DNA from: an uncultured Porphyromonadaceae bacterium
Lineage (GTDB): Bacteria; Bacteroidota; Bacteroidia; Bacteroidales; Muribaculaceae
Length of the DNA: 13,798 bases
Direction of reading: 5' to 3'
Assembly: GCA_905193395.1 (NCBI GenBank)
Contig: CAJJOO010000005.1
Span: 1-13,798, forward strand
The position numbers were made by a program, and so were the translations under genes. Shown here one piece after another: positions 1 through 7,145 of the stretch (positions are counted from its first letter, which is position 1; each line of letters begins with the position of its first letter). Under the pieces are notes generated by a model. The model did not search any database and was not told where the DNA came from. It was given only the letters and a program-made list of their open reading frames with translations.

Positions 1-101
1 GCCGCATAGGCCCCAGGCGACAGCAGCCCCAGAACGAAGCCGCCTGCCAGGTGCTTATAGCGGTTCGAGGCCCCCAGCCATCCCCACACCTTATTCAACA
101 T
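1..101 (-). CDS. Small membrane protein, holin-like (3' end beyond left edge)
   Basis: The first 33 codons of a gene that runs out of the window. The ATG at 101-99 overlaps the end of the upstream gene (stop at 93-91), so the two are translationally coupled. The visible protein opens with a Trp/Lys-bearing amphipathic start (NKVWGWLGASNRYKHLAGG) followed by a hydrophobic Gly/Leu/Val segment that looks like the first membrane span. From memory, small membrane proteins with an N-R-[WY]-K-H-L-x-G-G start are common downstream of tail-fibre genes in Bacteroidales phages, often near the lysis amidase. A role as holin or spanin-like lysis accessory is inferred from that position only. Confidence 0.75.
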   Translation of the reverse strand, partial: MLNKVWGWLGASNRYKHLAGGFVLGLLSPGAYA

Positions 102-396
102 CTTCCGGCGCCTCCTCCACCTTCTGTCCTTCTGTCAAAGGCCCCTCCACCGCGGGCGCCTTCTGTTCTTCTTCCCCCTTGTGTTCTTCTGTCTTCTTCT
201 GTTCTTCTGTCTGTTCTACTGTCTTCTTTCGGGCCTCCTCCACAGGCACCTCCTTGTAATTCTCCACGCTGTCGTTACAGCCCAGGATGATTTCCGTCGT
301 GTAGAACCGCTCCTGGCCCGCAGCCTCCACGTCAGCCGCCTGAGTCAACACGTGCCCCTCGTCGGCCAGCAATGTCGTTACATTAATCGCTTTCAT
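91..396 (-). CDS. Small phage protein with acidic, low-complexity C-terminus
   Basis: A 101-residue protein. Residues 1-50 look like a folded domain (KAINVTTLLADEGHVLTQ..., then YTTEIILGCNDSVENYKEV). Residues 55-101 are a disordered tail rich in Glu, Lys, Gln and Thr, made of imperfect E-E-Q-K-K-T-E-E type repeats; at DNA level these are repeats of TTCTGT on the plus strand. The start ATG lies 24 nt after the stop of the upstream fibre gene, and its 3' end overlaps the next membrane-protein gene. Similar small proteins starting MKAINVTTLL occur, as I recall, between fibre and lysis genes of Bacteroidales phages. The function is unknown. The tail length may vary between relatives by repeat slippage. 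Confidence 0.75.
   Translation of the reverse strand: MKAINVTTLLADEGHVLTQAADVEAAGQERFYTTEIILGCNDSVENYKEVPVEEARKKTVEQTEEQKKTEEHKGEEEQKAPAVEGPLTEGQKVEEAPEDVE
196..211. repeat. Left copy of a 16-bp direct repeat
   Basis: CTTCTGTTCTTCTGTC, identical to 3399-3414 and in the same orientation. Here it is part of the coding repeats for the Glu/Lys/Gln-rich tail of the 101-residue protein. The two copies bracket the 427-aa and 504-aa tail genes. Confidence 0.85.
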
Positions 397-420
397 AGTC
401 TTTATATTTTTGTGGTTAAA

Positions 421-1935
421 TCATTGTATTATAAAAATATCCATCCGGTAAATCGTGATATTCTTCGCCGAAATACGCGCCTTCTGCGAGTCTGTCAGCC
501 GCTCGATAACATGCCCGTGCAACCGCACGCCGATGGTTCTTTGGCGGTAAACCGCCGCCTCATCAAAGGTATACATTACATCGTCGATGTTCCAGTTTTT
601 CAGCAGGTTGAAGCAAGCGTTGTTGTATGCCGTAGGCTGCGCCCCGAAATTCCTTATGCGCGCACGAACCTCCCCGGGGTAATAATCCGGCACAGGGTCG
701 CCCGGGAACTGATATGCCGTAATCTGCCACTGGTCGTAGTTCACCAACGAGGCAAAATCCAGTTCCGGATACCGCGCCACCTTCGCCGTCGCGCTGAATA
801 TGGCGTTCATGCTCACTACCTTGGCTGTGCCTATCTTTTCCGGGAGAACTCGGACTGTTGTAGTAGGCTTCCACGTGCCGAACAATGCCTCCATTACTGT
901 ACATTTCTCATTCAGCCCCGACCAGTCACCGCGTGCCTCCACCAGGCCCGTGTTACCGAAGGCATGATACATGTTCGTGATGTCCTCCATGTTCACAAAA
1001 CCGTCGATAATCGTCGGCGACTTCTGCGCGGGCCACTCCGTTTGCTGTGCCTCCGTCAGTTGGATGCCCGACGACACACGCTTAAATCCTTGCAGGTTCA
1101 TGAACTTCACCTCATCCATCTTATACAGGTATATGCCGTCCTTGCCTTCGGGCAACTGACTGCGGCGCAGGATGCCGTCCTCAACCTTTACCAGCACATC
1201 GACCGAACGAGTATTACTTGTGACAGCCCCGAACGCAAACCACGCCTCCTTCGGCTCCACAATCGCCACCACGTCCGGATAATTCTCCGCAATCGTCTTC
1301 GGCGGCAGCAGCGGCAGCAAATCCGCATGCTCCGGCATCAGACAGCCCGGATTCGCAGCCTCGGCCAGCCCAATCGCCGCCTTGGCCGTCGACTCCGCAA
1401 CTTGTGCTTTCGACTCCGCAGCCTCGAGCCGCTGCACATGCTCCGCAGTCATCACACCCGCGTGTTCAGCGGTGGCTTGGGGAATTATTGTGGTGTTCGT
1501 AAAATGTCGGCCATTCACGCGGGGTAATTCAGTACAGAGATTCAATTGATTCTCCTTATATGGACCTTCAATATATGCCTTTGCGCCTGTCAGCGTTTCG
1601 TCAACCTGCGTCTCCAAATCATCAACCCGCTGCTCCGCAGCCTCCACCCGCTCTGCAGTCTCCGTGACAGCCGTCTGCAGCGCCTGTGTCGCTTCCTCTG
1701 TCGCGGAAACAGCATCACGAACCTCCCCCCGCAGGCCGTTCACCATCGTCAGCACACGCTCCGCCAGGGCATCAACCGCGCCCAGTGCAGGCAGCGACTC
1801 CGCACCCTCGACGCCCAACTGACGCGCAAACCGACGCAACTCGGCCAGCACCTCCGCAACGCTCCGCAGCAACTCAACCGTCCGCGTAGCCACAGCACTT
1901 ATCCGCGCAACACTTTCCGAACTTTTTTTCTCCAT
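421..1935 (-). CDS. Tail fibre / receptor-binding protein with coiled coil and BspA-like repeat region
   Basis: A 504-residue protein. Residues 1-120 are strongly helical with heptad-like spacing, suggesting a trimeric coiled coil. Residues ~155-175 (AEHAGVMTAEHVQRLEA) and ~195-210 (NPGCLMPEHADLL) match the 'xxGLMT..K..LD' spacer motif found in phage tail fibres. Residues ~260-490 contain short blocks such as FVNMEDITNMYHAFGNTGL and VSMNAIFSATAKV that resemble BspA-type leucine-rich repeats, the usual adhesive tip of Bacteroidales phage fibres. The ATG at 1935 is preceded by AAAGGAAT. It is the last of three fibre-region genes and probably contributes to host recognition. The exact receptor and any chaperone are unknown. 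Confident as a fibre, less so on the fold of the tip. Confidence 0.8.
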   Translation of the reverse strand: MEKKSSESVARISAVATRTVELLRSVAEVLAELRRFARQLGVEGAESLPALGAVDALAERVLTMVNGLRGEVRDAVSATEEATQALQTAVTETAERVEAAEQRVDDLETQVDETLTGAKAYIEGPYKENQLNLCTELPRVNGRHFTNTTIIPQATAEHAGVMTAEHVQRLEAAESKAQVAESTAKAAIGLAEAANPGCLMPEHADLLPLLPPKTIAENYPDVVAIVEPKEAWFAFGAVTSNTRSVDVLVKVEDGILRRSQLPEGKDGIYLYKMDEVKFMNLQGFKRVSSGIQLTEAQQTEWPAQKSPTIIDGFVNMEDITNMYHAFGNTGLVEARGDWSGLNEKCTVMEALFGTWKPTTTVRVLPEKIGTAKVVSMNAIFSATAKVARYPELDFASLVNYDQWQITAYQFPGDPVPDYYPGEVRARIRNFGAQPTAYNNACFNLLKNWNIDDVMYTFDEAAVYRQRTIGVRLHGHVIERLTDSQKARISAKNITIYRMDIFIIQ

Positions 1936-1940
1936 ATTCC

Positions 1941-1971
1941 TTTGGTGGATAAAATATTATTACTACCTTTG
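1941..1971 (+). promoter_or_regulatory. Bacteroidetes-type promoter on the plus strand
   Basis: TTTG at 1941-1944 and TACCTTTG at 1964-1971, 19 nt apart, match the -33/-7 consensus TTTG...TAnnTTTG perfectly. It points away from the 504-aa fibre gene and into the 113-bp gap before the 427-aa gene, opposite to every gene in the window. The surrounding sequence is AT-rich as expected. It also overlaps the translation-initiation region of the minus-strand fibre gene. Confidence 0.6.
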
Positions 1972-1976
1972 TGACA

Positions 1977-2050
1977 GCCCCACTTCTGACGCGCTGCAGT
2001 CTTCGCCTTTTGGGAACGACGAGCCATCGCAGACAGTCGGGCTTTTTTTT
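1977..2050 (+). ncRNA. Candidate phage small RNA (~70 nt)
   Basis: A consensus promoter (1941-1971) and an intrinsic-terminator-like end (2021-2050, eight T) bracket about 70 nt with no plausible open frame on the plus strand. An AGCCC near the 5' end (1976-1980) could also close against GGGCT at 2039-2043. The T-run overlaps the stop codon of the minus-strand 427-aa gene. The RNA is intergenic and opposite to the tail genes; it could be an independent regulator or an antisense control of readthrough between the two tail genes. No known RNA family is recognised. The claim rests only on the promoter and terminator signals. Confidence 0.4.
2021..2050 (+). terminator. Intrinsic terminator-like hairpin of the plus-strand RNA
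   Basis: GAGCC (2021-2025) can pair with GGCTT (2040-2044) and is followed by a T-run ending at 2050. The stem is short (5 bp, one G-U) with a 14-nt loop, so the hairpin is modest; the uninterrupted eight T is the stronger sign. Confidence 0.4.
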
Positions 2051-3332
2051 ATTGCACCACTTTAAAAAAGGTGTTTTGCCTATTCCCGGGGCCTACCTTC
2101 TGGCAAATATGCCACGGCGTGCGTAATCCTCGTTTAGTCACGACGCGAACTCTCAGAAAGTGTTTGCCTGTGAAAGACCATCCGTGAGGATGCTGCCAGT
2201 AACAACTCTTTTTGGGATTCGCCTGTCCTTGACTCCCCTTGCTGTGCAAATACTTCACTTCGACTCGTCGGCCGTCCGGGCAGTGTAGTCTCACCATACG
2301 GTGAGGACGGTAACTTTCCGCATCATGATGTTTGGCCGCGTATGCGGCTTCATCTTCGTCTGTCGGTTTGATAAACCCTATAAGTCCCGCCCATTCTGGC
2401 GCGGGACGGAAGCACACCGGCTCGTGATTATCGCGCAGCCTCCCTCCCTCGTCGATATACATTTGTGTCGTGTAGGTGTTTTGTCTGCGGAATAAAACCA
2501 TAAGCGCAAACTTATTGCTCACACCAGGTCCCATTTTATCCCATTGGTATGAAACCTCTCCGAGGCTGGGATAATAATCCCACTGAAGATTAGTGCAGCC
2601 GTGAATTCGTGGGGCAACAATAATATCTGTCTCCCCGAATTTCCCGCCTGGGAACAATTTTGAGAGGGCTATGGTCCCTTCTTTTTTTGATGTATTCAGC
2701 AACATCACGCACGTTTCGGACACACTCCACGGACTTGCGAAGTCAATCCCATTTGCCCCCGTGCTTGCATCATACACCATCCCCGGACGGGCCGTGTTGC
2801 GCATCATCCCCGGTGTCAGCCACTGGCTGATTCTGAAATTGCTCGCCTTCTTCTTCGGCTTCCCCGCCTCGCCGCTCCCGTCAAGCAGCCCCGCCAGTAC
2901 ACCGTTAACCCTATCCAGCACCTCAGCGTAAACATCCGTATCGCGCACCAGCGCAAACGGCGCCGACAACGTCACCTCGATACGCCCCGGAACGCACCCC
3001 GCCGACATCTCCGACGTCAGCCGCACATCCGTCCCATACTCCCGCACAATCCGCCGCATCCCGTCCGGCAACGACACATCCGGCAAATCATAGCGCACCC
3101 TTATCCCCAGACGCCCCGGCATCATACCGTGATGGTCACACGCAACCTCAATTACATTCGCCTGCTCACCCGCGCGGTAGCCATACGCCTCCCCGGACAC
3201 ACGGCCGAACTTCACACGCATCCCCCCGCCGTCACTCGCAACCTCACCCTGGAAATCACAATCCGGCAGAGCATCAGCCCCGAACGCAACCTCCAGCACG
3301 AAATCATCCAGATAATATCGCTTCTTATCCAT
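2049..3332 (-). CDS. Tail baseplate / upper-fibre protein, variable C-terminus
   Basis: A 427-residue protein. Residues 1-150 follow a pattern common at the N-terminus of Bacteroidales phage tail proteins: a beta-rich segment ending in 'HHGMMPGRLGIRVRYDLPDVSLPDG' style blocks (PG.L..R...D.PD...PDG at ~70-95). A linker rich in Gly and Lys follows at ~150-162 (GSGEAGKPKKKAS), then a C-terminal domain that I do not recognise, with many aromatic residues and no repeats. Its DNA is richer in A and T than the N-terminal half, suggesting domain exchange. It lies between two fibre genes, 82 nt after the 624-aa gene, and probably links fibres to the baseplate or carries its own receptor-binding tip. 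Confidence 0.7.
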   Translation of the reverse strand: MDKKRYYLDDFVLEVAFGADALPDCDFQGEVASDGGGMRVKFGRVSGEAYGYRAGEQANVIEVACDHHGMMPGRLGIRVRYDLPDVSLPDGMRRIVREYGTDVRLTSEMSAGCVPGRIEVTLSAPFALVRDTDVYAEVLDRVNGVLAGLLDGSGEAGKPKKKASNFRISQWLTPGMMRNTARPGMVYDASTGANGIDFASPWSVSETCVMLLNTSKKEGTIALSKLFPGGKFGETDIIVAPRIHGCTNLQWDYYPSLGEVSYQWDKMGPGVSNKFALMVLFRRQNTYTTQMYIDEGGRLRDNHEPVCFRPAPEWAGLIGFIKPTDEDEAAYAAKHHDAESYRPHRMVRLHCPDGRRVEVKYLHSKGSQGQANPKKSCYWQHPHGWSFTGKHFLRVRVVTKRGLRTPWHICQKVGPGNRQNTFFKVVQ

Positions 3333-3398
3333 AACTATCTATCTTAAAGAATAATCTGTCTATATGTCAGAGATAAAAACTTCTGTTCTTAAAAAATC

Positions 3399-3414
3399 CT
3401 TCTGTTCTTCTGTC
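3399..3414. repeat. Right copy of a 16-bp direct repeat
   Basis: CTTCTGTTCTTCTGTC, identical to 196-211. It sits just beyond the stop codon of the 624-aa fibre gene (3415-3417). A partial copy (ACTTCTGTTCTT, 3379-3390) lies next to it, so this 3' region holds a small tandem array. Confidence 0.85.
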
Positions 3415-5289
3415 CTAATCCGTGGCAAACGTGATACTCTTCCCCGTTGCGGCCGTCACCACCCCCTGCCACTGCGCCAGTTCCTCAGCGCTCAGTGCCG
3501 CAGCCGCCTCGTTGGTAGTGTCGCCCGTGAGCTTGGCATAGACGTCGGGGTGGACTGTTATAGTGATGGCCGACGTATTTGCAGCGTTTTCCACCATGTA
3601 TTGCAGCGAGGCAAGGGAGATTTTTGGGAAATGCCCGAATTGCAATGACTTGTTTGTCTTTACGTAAAATTCTTCCAAAGGAATATCTCGTGTGCAGAAA
3701 TTCCCGGTTGGCGCACCTTGCAAGTCCAGTGCGCCTATGATTTTATTTAAAGACAAACATCCCTCGAAGCAATAGTTATAGTTAGCTACCAAGGCCGCAG
3801 CATCGTGCGAGGTATAATGAGAAATCGAAACGACTTCCAGTCGCGACTGATTCCCGAAAAGCCACTGTATATTCGCGCTATATATCCTGACAGGCAGAAG
3901 CGTCCTGGGCGATGGCGTATCTGACGCTCTCAGATATTTAAATGCCGCAGTTGTTTGACTCAGTGTTTTAACATCCGAGACAAGGATGACATCCACCGCC
4001 TCTTCGTACGTCATCCATATCTCGTTGCCCATGAACGGATGTTGTGCGTCGGGGGCGTTTTCGGGGTCATACTTGCCGTACTGCCCCCATGCCTGATTCC
4101 ACATATCCACAAACAGCGCCAACTTCGCCTTCTGTGTAACCTCCGTTAGCGCATCCTGCGTCGGAACCTCCACCAACTCCCCGGCATCCATCTGCCACAG
4201 CGCCCCCGTCGACGTCTCCAGGAAATACCCCTGCAACGCCGCGTCCGAAGGCTGCGCCCCGTCATCGTCAAAATCTACAACACCATCCGTCACAGTCACC
4301 TTGCAGAACGCTCCCTCCCCATAATTATAATCAGTCACGAAATAAATTCCCGCGCCCGTATAACCCAGGTCGATTGATTCCTCTATGTGCGCCTGCGTAT
4401 CAACCCCAACAACCTTCGTCAGCGGAAGATAACCCAGCGCCGGAACCTGCTCCACAGGCACCTTACCGTCAGTGCCCAGCGTCGCAATCCCATCCGGCTC
4501 GCCCACCACTGCGTTTATATCCCTTACGCCCTTGGCCGCACCATCGGCCGCTGCCTTCGCCGCGTCAGCCGTAGTCGCCGCGCCTTCGGCGGTGCTTTTC
4601 GCCTGGGACGCCGTGCCCTTCGCCTCCTGGGCCGCAACCGACGCACTGTGAGCCGTCACCTTAGCCTCGTTAGCCGCCGTACCGGCACCATCCGCCATAC
4701 TCGCCGCAATGCTCGCCGTACTCTTAGCCTCGTTTGCCGCCGCCTTCGCCTCCTCGGCCTTGGTGGTCACCGCGTCCATCTGAGCCTTCGTCACTACACC
4801 CGGCGACCCCGCCGAAACCAGCGGCACCAGAATCTGCTGCGGCACGATTGTCCCGTCCGCTCCGATAGCATCGAAAATAAACGTAACGCCCTCAGTCGTC
4901 GGCCCGTGCCGGAAACCCGACAGCAGCAACCCCTTCTCCGACCCCGGCATCCGCTTCTTTATCGCCGCAACATCGGTAACGGCAGCGTCGTATTCTTCGG
5001 CCTTCTCCGGCGTGAGCAGCCCTGCGGATGTCGATGAAACTGCCGGCACCGAAATATCGACCGCCGATGTTTTTCCGGCGCTGTCGATGATGTTAAATGT
5101 GATATGTGTAGCGGTCTTCCCGTTTGAGAACTTTATGGTCGAGGCGTCGACCATTTGTCCCGGGAAATGCTGCATAGCCTGGATAATCGAGACGAACATT
5201 GCACCGACACGGGAGGCGGTATTCTCGCCATCGAGGACGGCGTCACGGATACCGGCCGCCGCTTCGAGTAATTTCTGGGTATTGTCCAT
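3415..5289 (-). CDS. Tail fibre with Ala-rich coiled coil and BspA-like tip
   Basis: A 624-residue protein. The N-terminal ~165 residues probably attach to the tail and contain two fibre spacer motifs (STSAGLLTPEKAEEYDA and SPGVVTKAQMDAV). Residues ~165-255 are an Ala/Lys/Glu/Thr repeat (A-x-x-A-K-x-T-A type), almost certainly a long trimeric coiled coil. From ~420 (HPFMGNEIWMTYEEA) the protein has BspA-like leucine-rich features (FEGCLSLNKIIGALDLQG). The end (LQYMVENAANTSAITITVHP...LSAEELAQWQ...ITFATD) is a recurrent C-terminus of Bacteroidales phage fibres as I remember them. It is separated by 84 nt with a promoter-like sequence from the gene before it. Likely the main adhesin. The C-terminal part is less GC-rich than the shaft, consistent with swapping of tips. 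Confidence 0.85.
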   Translation of the reverse strand: MDNTQKLLEAAAGIRDAVLDGENTASRVGAMFVSIIQAMQHFPGQMVDASTIKFSNGKTATHITFNIIDSAGKTSAVDISVPAVSSTSAGLLTPEKAEEYDAAVTDVAAIKKRMPGSEKGLLLSGFRHGPTTEGVTFIFDAIGADGTIVPQQILVPLVSAGSPGVVTKAQMDAVTTKAEEAKAAANEAKSTASIAASMADGAGTAANEAKVTAHSASVAAQEAKGTASQAKSTAEGAATTADAAKAAADGAAKGVRDINAVVGEPDGIATLGTDGKVPVEQVPALGYLPLTKVVGVDTQAHIEESIDLGYTGAGIYFVTDYNYGEGAFCKVTVTDGVVDFDDDGAQPSDAALQGYFLETSTGALWQMDAGELVEVPTQDALTEVTQKAKLALFVDMWNQAWGQYGKYDPENAPDAQHPFMGNEIWMTYEEAVDVILVSDVKTLSQTTAAFKYLRASDTPSPRTLLPVRIYSANIQWLFGNQSRLEVVSISHYTSHDAAALVANYNYCFEGCLSLNKIIGALDLQGAPTGNFCTRDIPLEEFYVKTNKSLQFGHFPKISLASLQYMVENAANTSAITITVHPDVYAKLTGDTTNEAAAALSAEELAQWQGVVTAATGKSITFATD

Positions 5290-5312
5290 TGCGCGTGAAA
5301 TTGATTACGCCA

Positions 5313-5344
5313 CAAAGATGGGAACAGACTTTCGGCCATAAAAA
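5313..5344 (-). promoter_or_regulatory. Probable promoter of the tail-fibre genes
   Basis: On the minus strand a T-run (5344-5340) is followed after 19 nt by CATCTTTG (5320-5313), one base off TAnnTTTG. It ends 24 nt before the ATG of the 624-aa fibre in the only clear gap between the connector genes and the fibres. The -33 box is TTTT, not TTTG, so it is weaker than the other promoters here. Confidence 0.4.
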
Positions 5345-5373
5345 GACAGCCGGCCGCAGTTGCTCTTACACAA

Positions 5374-5853
5374 TCACGGGACGTTGCGCTCGTCCATTAA
5401 TGCCTCGCAGATAACGTGCGCGGCCTGGTCGCCGAAGATGCCGGCCAAGTCCTCGACAAGTGCTCTGTTTGACATATAAAGTTTGCGGAAATACCAGTCG
5501 CGGCGTTCCCTCGGATTGCCGGACGTCTCTCCGCCGCCCCATTTTGGGCCTCGCTTTCGCGGCACATCGAGTTTGTTTTCCTTTCGATACTCGGGGTCCA
5601 GGAACCGCAGGTCGCCGCCGTTGTCGTGCGAGTAAAAGTTTCCGACGCCCCGGGCCTGATAGATACCGTAGCGCAGAAAGGTCAGTTCCATGGTCGGCGA
5701 CCCGGAGAATTGCCCGGTTATGGCGGCCTTGAACGACTGGACAAACTTGCCGGAGGCAACTATCTCCAGCGCGCGGACTTTCTCCTCCCATATTTGCAAT
5801 TGCTTGTCGTCCCAGGCCCGGGCATATAGGCCGACCCTATCTTTTATGTCCAT
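5374..5853 (-). CDS. Small tail/connector protein of Bacteroidales phages
   Basis: A 159-residue protein opening MDIKDRVGLYARAWDDKQLQIWEEK. Conserved-looking blocks are the 'FLRYGIYQARGVG' segment (~80-93), 'HDNGGDLRFLDPEYR' (~96-110) and the basic-aromatic 'RERRDWYFRKLYMS' (~135-148). I recall close relatives in many Bacteroidales prophages, where they sit beside tail genes. Size and position are like the HK97 gp10-type tail-completion proteins, but no residue proves that fold. The gene overlaps the preceding one by 10 nt and ends before the fibre promoter, so it closes the connector group. Confidence 0.75.
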   Translation of the reverse strand: MDIKDRVGLYARAWDDKQLQIWEEKVRALEIVASGKFVQSFKAAITGQFSGSPTMELTFLRYGIYQARGVGNFYSHDNGGDLRFLDPEYRKENKLDVPRKRGPKWGGGETSGNPRERRDWYFRKLYMSNRALVEDLAGIFGDQAAHVICEALMDERNVP

Positions 5854-6344
5854 TCTTCGGAGTTGAAGGTAAGGTCGACAGGCTCGTCGACATCGATCAT
5901 GAAATAAAGGCCGGTGCAGCCGTTCATGAAGTACTGGCCCAGTTCGCGGGACAGCACTCCGCCGGTGTTGAGATATATCAGTTCGTTGCTCAGGTCGTCC
6001 GAGTCAACAATCATCTTCGACAGCAGTTGCCGGAACAGGTCGCGACACACGGCCAGGCGTGCGCTGCGGTCGGCCTCGTCACGCAGCCGGTAGCGATGCA
6101 GCAGGAATACGGTAAACGTTCGACGTTTGAACCATCCGCCACTGCGTCCGCGCGTAACGGCGCCATCATTCGTGTCGTCGATGCAGAAGAAGGCGTTGGC
6201 GGTCTTGAACCGGTCCAGCGGCCCCTGCAACGACTCGATGCCTGAGCAGGTGCAGAACTTGAAGCCGTTATCGCGGGCCAGGATGTTGTGTTCACACAGG
6301 TTCCGGAAGTAAGCCTCGGAGTCAAAATAATGTCGTGCGTCCAT
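5844..6344 (-). CDS. Small tail-completion-type protein
   Basis: A 166-residue protein, mixed alpha/beta. It begins MDARHYFDSEAYFRNLCEHN, has 'NAFFCIDDTNDGAVTRG' (~50-65), the basic 'WFKRRTFTVFLLHRYRLRDE' strand region (~71-90), and ends in 'DLTFNSEEWT'. The strand-rich core with a terminal E-E-W is a pattern I associate with Bacteroidales phage tail genes next to the 159-residue protein. A tail-terminator role would fit the size and the place after the connector genes, but this is inference. Only 3 nt separate it from the 265-aa gene; it overlaps the next gene by 10 nt. Confidence 0.7.
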   Translation of the reverse strand: MDARHYFDSEAYFRNLCEHNILARDNGFKFCTCSGIESLQGPLDRFKTANAFFCIDDTNDGAVTRGRSGGWFKRRTFTVFLLHRYRLRDEADRSARLAVCRDLFRQLLSKMIVDSDDLSNELIYLNTGGVLSRELGQYFMNGCTGLYFMIDVDEPVDLTFNSEEWT

Positions 6345-6347
6345 GAG

Positions 6348-7145
6348 TTATTTGTGTTTGCTTATTAGTTTCTTCATTTCTTCGGCGTCCTTGGCCAGAT
6401 AGTCCAGTTCCGTGAGCGCGCGCCAGCAGTCTGACGCGAAAATCACGTCCTCCTTGGCGATATCCCCGCCGGTGAGTGCGCGGATTTCGCTATTCATCAC
6501 CTCCACCATGTTCGGGGCGGCAGTCCCCGAGGCCGCCGGCTTAAAAAAGTTTGGCCACATGCCGGCGAACATGCTCTTAACCTGCACCACCCACTGGAGC
6601 AGGTTCATCACAAACACCTCGTCGATGTACTTGCGCCGGATTCCCGGGTATAGGATAGCGGCAATGGCGTCGAGTGCGGCCGGATTTTTTGACATCAGGA
6701 ATCCCTGGTACAGGTTTTCCAGGCGAAGGTAATCACCGAAGGAGATGCCGTGGAATTCGGCGTCGACAGCCTGTGCGCCGTGCCAGCGGGACAGTCTCAC
6801 GGGGACATCCCCCGGGGAGTCTATGAACGAAAGAGGCTCCAGTTGCTCGGCCAACAGTTCGAGGGCGAAGTCGCACATGATCGAGCGGACACGACGGCCG
6901 CGCCGCGCAGTCACACAGCAGTGCCATACGCCGCCTTCACGGCGCAGCACATGGAGCGACGTGAAGTATCGGAACATGTGCAGGTAAACCTTTCCGGCCG
7001 GTTCTCCGGCCAGTTGGACGCGGATTTCAAATACTTTCCGCAGTTCTGCCTGATCGAGGTCTGCCCAGCACTGCGGCAGTGTTATCGACAGGCGCGGGGC
7101 CGGCTTATCCGAAAAAGAAACACGGGTCGTCCTTTTCATTTTCAT
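6348..7145 (-). CDS. Phage structural or assembly protein, unknown
   Basis: A 265-residue protein starting MKMKRTTRVSF; an in-frame extension upstream (to 7277) is Thr/Ser/Arg-rich shadow of the previous gene, so the ATG at 7145 is preferred, giving a 41-nt overlap (7139 is also possible). The N-terminal half is beta-rich (ELRKVFEIRVQLAGEPAGKVYLHMFRYF...), the C-terminal half helical, with a Pro/Ala/Gly linker at ~205-215 and a terminal 'IRALTGGDIAKEDVIF..DCWRALTELDYLAKDAEE' helix pair. I recall this ending in proteins beside DUF6712-like genes in Bacteroidales phages. The function is not known; connector or tail-assembly chaperone would suit the position. Confidence 0.75.
   Translation of the reverse strand: MKMKRTTRVSFSDKPAPRLSITLPQCWADLDQAELRKVFEIRVQLAGEPAGKVYLHMFRYFTSLHVLRREGGVWHCCVTARRGRRVRSIMCDFALELLAEQLEPLSFIDSPGDVPVRLSRWHGAQAVDAEFHGISFGDYLRLENLYQGFLMSKNPAALDAIAAILYPGIRRKYIDEVFVMNLLQWVVQVKSMFAGMWPNFFKPAASGTAAPNMVEVMNSEIRALTGGDIAKEDVIFASDCWRALTELDYLAKDAEEMKKLISKHK

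Noticed and set aside
181..1527. 448-residue open frame on the plus strand
   Set aside because: Antisense to the fibre gene, Arg/His/Leu-rich with no domain; it spans two real genes and is a by-product of GC-rich codon use.
1935..2027. Short basic frame starting MARRSQKAKTAARQKW on the minus strand before the 504-aa gene
   Set aside because: It runs into the fibre gene in another frame, with no initiation signal; more likely chance within the small-RNA sequence.
4510..4780. Regular repeats resembling an array
   Set aside because: They are coding repeats for the Ala-rich coiled coil; no constant repeat with unique spacers, so not CRISPR.
4387..5037. 216-residue Arg/Leu-rich plus-strand frame
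   Set aside because: Shadow of the Ala-rich coiled coil of the 624-aa fibre.
5345..5373. Possible terminator before the T-run upstream of the 624-aa fibre gene
   Set aside because: No stem of more than 3-4 bp can be formed in the GC-rich stretch before the T-run.
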